From: CALNBC01 sp050945915
GTDB taxonomy: Bacteria > Bacillota > Clostridia > Christensenellales > CALWSW01
Direction: 5' to 3'
DNA length: 5,462 nt
NCBI GenBank assembly: GCA_050945915.1
Contig: JBMNTV010000086.1
Coordinates: 1-5,462 of the forward strand
Under the pieces are notes generated by a model that did no database searches, was not told the DNA's origin, and worked only from the letters and a program-made list of their open reading frames with translations. How positions within the stretch are numbered: the stretch's first letter is position 1; each line of letters opens with the position of its first letter. Both the position numbers and the translations under genes were made by a program. Shown here piece after piece: positions 1 to 5,462 of the stretch.

Positions 1-996
1 AACGGCATCACCATGTGCTTCGTCGGCATCGGCATCGCGTATTACAATATCAATACCAGGATGACCAGCATCATCAGAAAGGCGCAACTCGAATGGAACG
101 AGTCGAGATATAATGCCATCCTCAAGGCCTCCCAGGATATCGTGTTTGAGCTGGACCCCGTCACCAGGTCCTGTTATTTCGGGGAGCGGGGAAACGGATA
201 TTTCGGAGACTGCATGACCTTTGACAGGTTTATCAATGCTGAGATCGTTTATTTTGAGGACCGGGAGCGCTATTTGGAAATGCTGAAGTCCCTTTTCCAA
301 AACGGCGAAAATGTGGAAGGGGAGATTCGGCTGGTCAACAGGGACGGCACAGCGGTATGGTTCGCGATGCACATCATCAGCCTGATGGGTTCGGACGGAA
401 GGAAGAAGCGCATCGTCGGCAGGTTGACCAATATCGATTCGCAAAAGCGAAAGGAAGAAATCCTGAAGCTGAAGTCCCAGCTCGACGAAATGTCCGGGCT
501 GTATAACAGAGCGACCACAGAAGCCAAAATCGTCCACGCCCTCAAGATGTGCGGAAACAATTGCGCCCTGCTGGTGGCGGATATGGACAATCTCAAGGAA
601 ATCAACGACAACCTGGGCCATACCGAAGGTGACCAGGCGATCAAGCATTTGGCAAGCCTGTTGAAAAAGTATTTTCACGCGGATGGGGACATCGTCGGCC
701 GCACTGGGGGCGACGAGTTCATGGTGTTTTACAGCAACTCCGAAGGAAGCGACAGCCTGGCCGACATTTTGAGCCGCCTGTTCTTCGAGCTGAACTCCAT
801 CCGCCTGGGCAACACCCCCGGGTGGAAACTGAGCGTCAGCGTGGGCATTGCCATGTGCTCGGAATCCTGCAAGTGCTTCTATCGACTCTACAAAAGGGCG
901 GATATGGCGCTGTATCGCGTCAAAAAAGCCAGGAAAAACGGCTACGCCTTTTACGATCCCTTGATTGACGAACCCATGGCAGTGCATGAGCTTTGA
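1..996 (+). CDS. Membrane-associated PAS-GGDEF diguanylate cyclase, 3' part
   Basis: This is the C-terminal part of a probable diguanylate cyclase, which makes c-di-GMP from two GTP. The frame is open from base 1, so the true start lies upstream; residues here are counted from the Met at base 13. Residues 1-13 are hydrophobic and are followed by basic residues, which suggests the end of a transmembrane helix leading into the cytoplasm. Residues about 31-143 look like a PAS domain ending in a PAC-like stretch (GRLTNIDSQKRKEE), which would sense an unknown signal. The GGDEF domain starts near DEMSGLYNR (158-166). It has the metal- and GTP-binding series D190, N198, D199, H203 and D207, and an intact GGDEF at 232-236, so the active site looks functional. 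The usual RxxD inhibitory site five residues upstream reads ADGD (223-226), so product inhibition at that site is probably absent. No EAL domain follows. The gene ends before a terminator and looks unlinked to nrdJ. Confidence 0.9.
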   Translation, partial: NGITMCFVGIGIAYYNINTRMTSIIRKAQLEWNESRYNAILKASQDIVFELDPVTRSCYFGERGNGYFGDCMTFDRFINAEIVYFEDRERYLEMLKSLFQNGENVEGEIRLVNRDGTAVWFAMHIISLMGSDGRKKRIVGRLTNIDSQKRKEEILKLKSQLDEMSGLYNRATTEAKIVHALKMCGNNCALLVADMDNLKEINDNLGHTEGDQAIKHLASLLKKYFHADGDIVGRTGGDEFMVFYSNSEGSDSLADILSRLFFELNSIRLGNTPGWKLSVSVGIAMCSESCKCFYRLYKRADMALYRVKKARKNGYAFYDPLIDEPMAVHEL

Positions 997-1054
997 GCGC
1001 GTCGGCGCGCCTGGATTGTGCCAAATCGATCATCATCGAACGCTTTCTTACTTT

Positions 1055-1080
1055 GCGCCTTCGGGCGCTTTTTTGCTTTT
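1055..1080 (+). terminator. Rho-independent terminator after the GGDEF gene
   Basis: The stem GCGCC (1055-1059) pairs with GGCGC (1064-1068) around a TTCG tetraloop closed by C-G, an unusually stable loop. Six T follow (1069-1074), then GCTTTT. The stem is only five base pairs, but the loop and T-tract are typical. It sits 59 bases after the stop codon of the cyclase gene and before the nrdJ promoters, so it should insulate the two units. Confidence 0.75.
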
Positions 1081-1142
1081 GCGGATGGCGGAGAAAAGAG
1101 CATGTCAGAGGATAACGATCAGACGGCGGCTCTCAGTGCGTG

Positions 1143-1151
1143 TGCTATAAT
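1143..1151 (+). promoter_or_regulatory. Extended -10 promoter element, distal, upstream of nrdJ
   Basis: TG-C-TATAAT has a perfect sigma-70 -10 hexamer (1146-1151) with the TGn extension (1143-1145). At 17 bases upstream the -35 position reads ACGGCG, which is a poor match, so activity would rely on the extended -10. Transcription would begin near 1158, leaving a leader of about 120 bases that contains both NrdR-like boxes. It may be a second nrdJ promoter or a chance match. Confidence 0.5.
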
Positions 1152-1166
1152 TTTTCGAGCGTTTTC

Positions 1167-1195
1167 TTGCTCAATGCAGGATCCGGTGCTAAAAT
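1167..1195 (+). promoter_or_regulatory. Predicted main nrdJ promoter (-35 TTGCTC, extended -10 TAAAAT)
   Basis: TTGCTC at 1167-1172 is separated by exactly 17 bases from TAAAAT at 1190-1195, which is preceded by TGC (1187-1189) as an extended -10. Transcription should start around 1202. The first NrdR-like box (1201-1216) covers this start, and the second lies just downstream, as expected for repression by blocking initiation. The choice of this promoter over the distal TATAAT is an inference from spacing and operator placement. Confidence 0.6.
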
Positions 1196-1200
1196 AAAAA

Positions 1201-1216
1201 ATACTAGATGTTGCGC
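1201..1216 (+). promoter_or_regulatory. NrdR box 1 (candidate operator)
   Basis: Compared with the NrdR-box consensus as I recall it (acaCwAtATaTwGtgt), this 16-mer (ATACTAGATGTTGCGC) matches 11 of 16 positions, including every strongly conserved one: C4, W5, A6, A8, T9, T11, W12 and G13. NrdR is the ATP/dATP-sensing repressor of bacterial ribonucleotide reductase genes and normally binds pairs of boxes. This box begins at the predicted transcription start of nrdJ, and its partner begins 31 bases further on. Confidence 0.65.
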
Positions 1217-1231
1217 TGTTTGTTCGACCGC

Positions 1232-1247
1232 GCACTATATGTACCGT
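1232..1247 (+). promoter_or_regulatory. NrdR box 2 (candidate operator)
   Basis: This 16-mer (GCACTATATGTACCGT) matches 12 of 16 positions of the recalled NrdR consensus. The left half (CACTATAT) is perfect, while the right half is weaker, with C in place of G13. It lies 15 bases after box 1, so the two are 31 bases apart start to start. That is three helical turns, the arrangement typical of NrdR tandem sites. It ends 31 bases before the nrdJ start codon. Confidence 0.65.
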
Positions 1248-1278
1248 TGTTATCATATTTTTGAGAGGATAATGCAAT

Positions 1279-3603
1279 ATGGCAAAGCTGTCGCCAAATG
1301 CGATAAAAGTACTCGAACGTCGCTACTTTTCCAAAGACGAGCATGGCAACCTCATCGAAGACGCGGAAGGGATGTTCCGCCGCGTGGCAAAAAGCGTAGC
1401 CGCAGCGGAAGCGAAGTTCGACCCTTCGGCAGACTGCGCGATGTGGGAAGAGGCCTTCTTTTCCCTGATGGACGAGCTGAAGTTCATGCCCAACTCTCCC
1501 ACCCTGATGAACGCCGGGAAGCCCTTGGGCCAGCTTTCCGCCTGCTTTGTGCTGCCCGTGGGCGATTCGATGGAAGAGATCTTCGATTCCGTCAAAAACG
1601 CGGCGCTGATTCACAAATCCGGCGGCGGAACGGGTTTTTCTTTTTCCAGACTGCGGCCGGAGGGTTCGGCAGTCCGTTCCACAGGCGGCGTGGCTTCCGG
1701 CCCCGTCAGCTTTATGCGCGTTTTTAATGCCGCGACGGAGGCCGTCAAGCAGGGCGGAACCCGCCGGGGCGCGAACATGGGTATTTTGCGGGTGGACCAC
1801 CCGGACATCCTACGCTTTATCGACTGCAAGAGGGGCAATTCAGACATCACGAATTTCAACATCAGCGTCGGGCTGACGGAATCCTTCATGGCCGCCGTGA
1901 AGTCCGGCGGGGATTACGAACTGATCGAACCCCGCACCAAGGAGCCTGTCGGAAAGCTGAAGGCGGCGGAAGTGTTCGCCAAACTGGTGGATTCCGCCTG
2001 GCGAAACGGCGAGCCGGGGATCATCTTTCTGGACCGCATCAACCGGGACAATCCCGTTCCCCATCTGGGCGAAATCGAGTCCACCAACCCCTGCGGAGAG
2101 CAGCCCCTTTTGCCCTATGAATCCTGCAACCTGGGCTCGATCAACCTCAACGCGGTGGTGGTGAGCAAAAACGGGCGCCCAGAGGTGGACTACGACGAAC
2201 TGGGCAGGATCACCGACCTTGCCGTCCGATTTTTGGACGATGTGATCGAGATCAACAAATACCCCCTCCCTCAAATCGAGGAAAGTACCCTGATGACGAG
2301 GAAGATCGGCCTTGGCGTGATGGGGTTTGCGGATATGCTGTTCAAACTCGGCATTCCATATGATTCGCCGGAAGGCGTGGCCATGGCGGAAAAGGTGATG
2401 GGCTTTATCCAGGCGCGTTCCCGCAGGATGTCCAGGCAGCTCGCCCAGGAACGGGGCGTGTTCCCCGCCTGGGAAGGCAGCGTTTGGGAAAAGCGGGGCA
2501 AACCCATGCGGAACGCCACCACCACCACCATCGCCCCCACGGGCACCATCTCCATCATTTGCGGCGCGTCCAGCGGGATCGAACCTCTGTTTGCCATCAG
2601 CTTCGTGCGCAACGTGATGGACGATGACGAGCTGCCGGAAGTCAACCCCGTGTTTGAACAGGTGGCAAAAGAGGCGGGCATCTATTCCCCCGAACTGATG
2701 CACAAAATCGCCAGGGAAGGCACTTTGGCCCACATGAACGAGATCCCGCAAAGCATCCGTCGGGTCTTCGTCACCGCCCATGACATCAGCCCCGCCGCCC
2801 ATATCGACATGCAGGCCGCCTTCCAGCGCTATACGGACAATGCGGTATCCAAAACCGTCAACTTTGTGAATAGCGCCACGCCGGAGGACGTGCGCGAAGC
2901 CTTCATGCTGGCCTATGAATCGGGCTGCAAAGGCGTCACGATTTACCGGGATGGCAGCCGCGACTCCCAGGTGTTGAACATCGGAGCCGTCAACCGCAAG
3001 GAGGAACCCGGGCAAGATCCCAATGCCCCCCAACGCATCGTGCCCCGCGAACGTCCCGCCATAACCCGGGGAATCACCGAAAAGATCCGCATCGGCTGCG
3101 GGAACCTGTACGTCACCGTCAATTACGACGATCAGGGCATCTGCGAAGTTTTCGCGAACCTGGGCCGCGCGGGCGGCTGCCCCTCCCAGTCCGAAGCGGC
3201 GAGCAGGCTGATTTCCATCGCCCTCCGTTCCGGGATGGAGGTGGACGAGATCGTCGGCCAGCTGAAGGGCATCCGCTGCCATTCAACCCTGCGTCAGATG
3301 CGCGAAAAGGGCCTGACTGTCCTTTCCTGTCCGGACGCCATCGGCAAGGTCATCGAAAAGGTCGCAAAGGAGCAGCATTTCGGCAGCTATCATCAAACGG
3401 ACGCCAAAACAGGCTCCAAGGCGGAGCAGGAGCCGGAAGTGGCCTTGATCGACCTGCCGGAGGGGCAGGAGTGCTGCTTTGCCGTCGAGGGACTGAGCGT
3501 TGAGAGGAAGCTCAACGGCGAATGCCCCGAATGCGGCGTACTCATGGAGCACGAGGGAGGATGCGTCGTCTGCAGGAACTGCGGATACAGCAAATGCGGT
3601 TGA
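1279..3603 (+). CDS. nrdJ: Adenosylcobalamin-dependent (class II) ribonucleoside-diphosphate reductase NrdJ
   Basis: NrdJ reduces ribonucleotides to deoxyribonucleotides in the cytoplasm, using adenosylcobalamin to generate a thiyl radical; it needs neither a small subunit nor oxygen. The 774-residue protein has the usual length. The catalytic barrel spans about residues 50-570. NPCGE gives N270, the radical Cys C272 and E274; C89 (in SACFV) and C283 (in ESCNLGS) are the likely redox pair. The spacings (11 residues between C272 and C283, 183 between C89 and C272) fit the family. Other signatures are PNSPTLMNAG (71-80), SGGGTGFSFSRLRP (114-127) and APTGTIS (419-425). A TSCPD domain covers about 588-690. 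The Cys-rich tail has C749/C752, C762, C765/C768 and C773, suiting a zinc ribbon and a shuttle thiol pair. There is no N-terminal ATP cone, so allosteric activity control is probably absent. The start is set by AGAGGA at 1264-1269, nine bases upstream. NrdR boxes precede it, and a barrel gene follows after 22 bases. Confidence 0.97.
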   Translation: MAKLSPNAIKVLERRYFSKDEHGNLIEDAEGMFRRVAKSVAAAEAKFDPSADCAMWEEAFFSLMDELKFMPNSPTLMNAGKPLGQLSACFVLPVGDSMEEIFDSVKNAALIHKSGGGTGFSFSRLRPEGSAVRSTGGVASGPVSFMRVFNAATEAVKQGGTRRGANMGILRVDHPDILRFIDCKRGNSDITNFNISVGLTESFMAAVKSGGDYELIEPRTKEPVGKLKAAEVFAKLVDSAWRNGEPGIIFLDRINRDNPVPHLGEIESTNPCGEQPLLPYESCNLGSINLNAVVVSKNGRPEVDYDELGRITDLAVRFLDDVIEINKYPLPQIEESTLMTRKIGLGVMGFADMLFKLGIPYDSPEGVAMAEKVMGFIQARSRRMSRQLAQERGVFPAWEGSVWEKRGKPMRNATTTTIAPTGTISIICGASSGIEPLFAISFVRNVMDDDELPEVNPVFEQVAKEAGIYSPELMHKIAREGTLAHMNEIPQSIRRVFVTAHDISPAAHIDMQAAFQRYTDNAVSKTVNFVNSATPEDVREAFMLAYESGCKGVTIYRDGSRDSQVLNIGAVNRKEEPGQDPNAPQRIVPRERPAITRGITEKIRIGCGNLYVTVNYDDQGICEVFANLGRAGGCPSQSEAASRLISIALRSGMEVDEIVGQLKGIRCHSTLRQMREKGLTVLSCPDAIGKVIEKVAKEQHFGSYHQTDAKTGSKAEQEPEVALIDLPEGQECCFAVEGLSVERKLNGECPECGVLMEHEGGCVVCRNCGYSKCG

Positions 3604-3612
3604 TTCATAAAC

Positions 3613-3618
3613 AGGAGG
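3613..3618 (+). promoter_or_regulatory. Ribosome binding site AGGAGG that decides the barrel-gene start
   Basis: A perfect AGGAGG lies seven bases before the ATG at 3626 but only one base before the in-frame ATG at 3620. The spacing therefore selects 3626 as the start codon. The surrounding 17 bases (3605-3621) recur almost unchanged before the EF-G2 gene. Confidence 0.85.
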
Positions 3619-3625
3619 AATGCGA

Positions 3626-4330
3626 ATGAAGCAAAACGTCCCCGTATACACTGGGCAGCTCAGGAAGCACATGATCATCGTGCCGCCCGAACTGAATATG
3701 GTCAGTGGCATCAGCATTTTTGGCAAGCTCATCAAATCCCTTGTCTTTTCGACGGACGTGGCTATCATCCGAAACATCAACACTGACGCTGTGATCGCGG
3801 TGTATCCCTTCACGCCCCAGCCCGCCATCACCCACTCGATCATCATGGCGGCGGAAATGCCGGTGTTCTGCGGAGTGGGTGGCGGCACCACAAAGGGGAA
3901 GCGGGTGGTCAACCTCGCCCAGGACGCCGAGTTCCAGGGCGCCATCGGGGTGGTGCTGAACGCGCCCACGCCCAATGAAACGCTGGTGAAGCTTGCCGAA
4001 GTGGTGGATATTCCCATCGTGATCACCGTCGTTTCCGAGTATACGGACATTGCGTCCAGACTGAAAGCCGGTGCTTCGATTCTGAATGTCTCCGGCGCGG
4101 CGAGAACGCCCTATATCGTCGAATCCATTCGCAAAAAATTCCCGGATGTTCCCATCATCGCCACCGGAGGCTCCACTCCGGATTCGATCAAGCGCACCAT
4201 CGAAGCCGGCGCAAACGCCATCACCTATACGCCGCCCACCACCGCCGAGCTGTTCAGGGAAATGATGGATCGCTACCGCGAGGACTGCGAGGAGGAGCAC
4301 AGGGATATCCTCAGCAGGTCGAACCTGTAA
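3626..4330 (+). CDS. Uncharacterised TIM-barrel protein, likely co-transcribed with nrdJ
   Basis: The 234-residue protein has alternating beta strands and helices typical of a (beta/alpha)8 barrel with a phosphate-binding site, loosely like KDPG aldolase, ThiG or thiamine-phosphate synthase folds. Visible motifs are TDAVIAVYPFTPQP (53-66), FCGVGGGTTKGKR (81-93), GAIGVVLNAPTPNE (105-118), ILNVSGAARTP (152-162), and IIATGGSTPDSI (177-188), which resembles a C-terminal phosphate-gripping loop. GANAITYTPP (195-204) closes the barrel. There is no signal peptide or membrane segment, so it should be cytoplasmic. I recall close relatives in Firmicutes labelled only 'hydrolase'; I know of no proven reaction and assign none. 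The gene begins 22 bases after nrdJ with no terminator or clear promoter between, so it is probably expressed from the nrdJ promoter. A terminator follows it. A metabolic enzyme acting on a phosphorylated small molecule is the most I would infer. Confidence 0.85.
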   Translation: MKQNVPVYTGQLRKHMIIVPPELNMVSGISIFGKLIKSLVFSTDVAIIRNINTDAVIAVYPFTPQPAITHSIIMAAEMPVFCGVGGGTTKGKRVVNLAQDAEFQGAIGVVLNAPTPNETLVKLAEVVDIPIVITVVSEYTDIASRLKAGASILNVSGAARTPYIVESIRKKFPDVPIIATGGSTPDSIKRTIEAGANAITYTPPTTAELFREMMDRYREDCEEEHRDILSRSNL

Positions 4331-4361
4331 CCCCATTTTGCAATCCGTTGATGCTGTTTTT

Positions 4362-4387
4362 GCCGGGTGCTTTTTGCCCCGGCTTTT
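4362..4387 (+). terminator. Rho-independent terminator closing the nrdJ-barrel operon
   Basis: GCCGGG (4362-4367) pairs with CCCGGC (4378-4383). Two further pairs (4369-4370 with 4376-4377) form past a bulged T, leaving a TTTTT loop. TTTT and then CTGTT follow the stem. It lies 32 bases after the stop codon of the barrel gene, marking the end of the operon. Confidence 0.8.
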
Positions 4388-4560
4388 CTGTTGCCCAAAA
4401 TGCAAGATCAAGGCTTCCCATACTGTGTGCAATAACAAGAAGTCATCCGGAAACCAGGTTTCTCAGAGGGAAAAGGACGATATTTTGGCTTTTTCGCCTT
4501 GATATTTTGCAGGTAATGGGAGGGAACGCAGCGCGCATCTGGCTTTTGAAGGTTTTTTTG
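4388..4560. other. Non-coding spacer upstream of the EF-G2 promoter
   Basis: I see no credible gene here: the open frames lack ribosome binding sites or cross the flanking terminator and promoter. It does hold a 13-base palindrome GAAACC-A-GGTTTC (4450-4462). It also holds a nine-base direct repeat GATATTTTG (4479-4487 and 4501-4509, 22 bases apart), a bulged hairpin AAGG-A-CGA / TCG-CCTT (4473-4480 with 4494-4500), and a run of seven T (4553-4559) just before the -35 element. That T-run could act as an UP-like element. Any regulatory role for the other items is speculation. Confidence 0.5.
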
Positions 4561-4561
4561 G

Positions 4562-4590
4562 TTTACAGAACTCCGTTGGACTGTTATTAT
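4562..4590 (+). promoter_or_regulatory. Strong sigma-70-type promoter for the EF-G2 gene
   Basis: TTTACA (4562-4567) and TATTAT (4585-4590) are separated by exactly 17 bases, with TGT at 4582-4584 giving an extended -10. Each hexamer differs from consensus at one position. A T7 run ends two bases upstream of the -35. Transcription should start near 4597, giving a leader of about 92 bases before the EF-G2 start codon. The preceding operon ends at its own terminator, so this is probably the EF-G2 gene's own promoter. Confidence 0.8.
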
Positions 4591-4672
4591 AGTAAAGGCG
4601 CATAGTAGACATGAGAATGTTGATTGCGCATGTCATGTCGTGAAATATCATATTCGATTTAGCATCATAAAC

Positions 4673-4680
4673 AGGGGGAA
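4673..4680 (+). promoter_or_regulatory. Ribosome binding site of the EF-G2 gene
   Basis: AGGGGGAA sits eight bases before the ATG at 4689 and fixes the start. The flanking bases 4665-4681 match 16 of 17 positions of the sequence around the barrel gene's ribosome binding site (3605-3621). Confidence 0.75.
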
Positions 4681-4688
4681 TCCAGCAT

Positions 4689-5462
4689 ATGAAGACCTAC
4701 TCAACCAAGCAAATTCGCAATGTGGGCATGATCGGCCACGGCGGCGAGGGTAAAACGACCCTTACCGAAGCCATGCTGTTCACCTCCGGCGCGATCAGCC
4801 GCATGGGCAGCGTGGACGCCGGCACCGCCACCACAGACTATGATCCCGAAGAAACCAAACGCCAAATTTCCATTGGATCGGCTTTGGCGCCCGTCGAATG
4901 GAACGGCCACAAGATCAACGTGATCGATGCGCCCGGCTATTTCGACTTCGAAGGCGAGGTTCTGAGCACGCTTTCCGTCGCGGACGCAGCCATCATCGTC
5001 GTTGGCGCGGTTTCCGGGGTTACCGTCGGTGCCGAAAAAGCCTTCAAGCTTTGCAAGGACAGGGAACTCCCCCGGGCATTTGTCGTCAACAGGATGGACA
5101 CGGAAAACGCCAACTTTGAAAAGGTGTTCGACGCACTGCGCGAGCAGTTCGGCCCTTCGGTGGTTCCGCTTCAGATCCCCATCATGAAGGGGGGCAAGTT
5201 CGTCGGCTATGTGGACGTCGTCTCGCAGGAAGCCATCGAATTCGACCCCAAACAAAATAAAGTCGTTCCCATCCCCGAAAACCTTGAGACCGAGGTGGAT
5301 CATTACCGCTCCATCCTGGTGGAATCGGCTGCCGAAAGCTCCGAAGAGCTGATGGAAAAATACTTCGAAGGCGAGGAGTTCACCCCCGAAGAGCTGACCA
5401 CCGGCATCAGACTGGGCATACTCACCGCCTCTTTGACCCCGGTTTTCTGCACGGCGGCCGTG
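4689..5462 (+). CDS. EF-G paralogue (EF-G2 / FusA2 type translational GTPase), 5' part
   Basis: These are the first 258 codons of an elongation-factor-G-like GTPase; the frame is still open at the end of the window. The P-loop GHGGEGKTT (16-24) replaces the GHIDAGKTT of standard EF-G, which points to the EF-G2 paralogue group. Switch I ends in KRQISI (58-63) rather than RGITI. G3 is DAPGYFDF (80-87), with Tyr84 where standard EF-G has the catalytic His. G4 is NRMD (134-137) in place of NKMD. Residues about 160-240 fit the G' insertion of EF-G, and PVFCTAA (251-257) lies at the G5 region. Standard EF-G catalyses ribosome translocation; the role of EF-G2 proteins is less clear, and a canonical fusA is presumably elsewhere, usually beside rpsL/rpsG/tuf, which are not here. 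The gene has its own promoter and a leader of about 92 bases. Calling the family is secure; paralogue function is not. Confidence 0.92.
   Translation, partial: MKTYSTKQIRNVGMIGHGGEGKTTLTEAMLFTSGAISRMGSVDAGTATTDYDPEETKRQISIGSALAPVEWNGHKINVIDAPGYFDFEGEVLSTLSVADAAIIVVGAVSGVTVGAEKAFKLCKDRELPRAFVVNRMDTENANFEKVFDALREQFGPSVVPLQIPIMKGGKFVGYVDVVSQEAIEFDPKQNKVVPIPENLETEVDHYRSILVESAAESSEELMEKYFEGEEFTPEELTTGIRLGILTASLTPVFCTAAV

Noticed and set aside
997..1010. Hairpin GCGCG-TCGG-CGCGC right after the GGDEF stop
   Set aside because: It can fold but has no T-tract, so it is not a terminator on its own; the one at 1055-1080 is better supported.
965..1150. Short frame after the GGDEF gene, and a 21-codon subframe from 1085
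   Set aside because: They cross the terminator, lack a ribosome binding site, and end within the TATAAT element.
1081..1278. Possible cobalamin riboswitch before the B12-dependent reductase
   Set aside because: No B12-box-like core was seen, the space is short and largely taken up by promoters and NrdR-like boxes, and cobalamin riboswitches normally control B12-independent alternatives or transport genes.
1140..1727. A 195-codon plus-strand frame overlapping the start of nrdJ
   Set aside because: It runs through the promoter and NrdR-box region and then out of frame within nrdJ; the product is Arg-rich shadow sequence.
1840..3282. A 480-codon open frame on the minus strand inside nrdJ
   Set aside because: It is antisense to a secure NrdJ match, its product is rich in His, Gly and Asp with no recognisable domain, and such long shadows are common opposite GC-rich genes.
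3620..3622. Upstream ATG as start of the barrel gene
   Set aside because: It is only one base after the AGGAGG; the ATG at 3626 has proper seven-base spacing.
3605..4438. Minus-strand frames (277 and 255 codons) opposite the barrel gene
   Set aside because: They are antisense to a well-supported barrel gene with a perfect ribosome binding site, cross the operon terminator or the end of nrdJ, and show no domain.
4348..4605. An 85-codon plus-strand frame in the gap before EF-G2
   Set aside because: It spans a terminator hairpin and the EF-G2 promoter, has no ribosome binding site and no recognisable domain.
1..5462. A novel multi-gene defence, mobile or biosynthetic system
   Set aside because: Three of the four genes belong to known housekeeping or signalling families, base usage looks even across the window, and no repeats, integrases or toxin-like genes were seen.

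Overview
The window looks like ordinary chromosome from a fairly GC-rich member of the Clostridia/Firmicutes. The evidence is strong AGGAGG-type ribosome binding sites, an adenosylcobalamin-dependent (class II) ribonucleotide reductase, an EF-G2-type translation factor with a GHGGEGKTT P-loop, and a TIM-barrel family that I recall mainly from Firmicutes. The lineage is inferred from gene type and style; no rRNA or other strong marker is present. All four genes lie on the + strand. No mobile element, CRISPR array, tRNA or rRNA was seen.

Layout. (1) Bases 1-996 hold the 3' part of a membrane-associated PAS-GGDEF diguanylate cyclase. Its beginning lies upstream of the window, and a UUCG-loop terminator follows at about 1055-1080. 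(2) Bases 1081-1278 form a compact control region: two extended -10 promoters, then two NrdR-box-like 16-mers whose starts are 31 bp apart, the first covering the predicted start of transcription. (3) Bases 1279-3603 encode the class II ribonucleotide reductase NrdJ, complete with a TSCPD domain and a Cys-rich tail. (4) After 22 bases comes an uncharacterised 234-residue TIM-barrel protein (3626-4330), probably in the same transcript, closed by a terminator at 4362-4387. (5) A 358-base gap (4331-4688) carries that terminator, a strong sigma-70-type promoter (TTTACA-17-TATTAT with TG extension) and a leader of about 90 bases. (6) Bases 4689-5462 hold the first 258 codons of an EF-G paralogue (EF-G2 type), which runs off the window.

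How they fit together. nrdJ and the barrel gene probably form a two-gene operon under NrdR, the dNTP-sensing repressor of ribonucleotide reductase genes, so supply of deoxyribonucleotides depends on vitamin B12. The barrel protein's role is unknown; its place in this operon is the best clue to it. The c-di-GMP enzyme and the EF-G paralogue appear to be separate transcription units.

I did not find a convincing new multi-gene system. The items most worth a second look are the NrdR tandem box, the barrel protein linked to nrdJ, the EF-G paralogue in which Tyr replaces the catalytic His, and a 17-base translation-start context shared by two genes.
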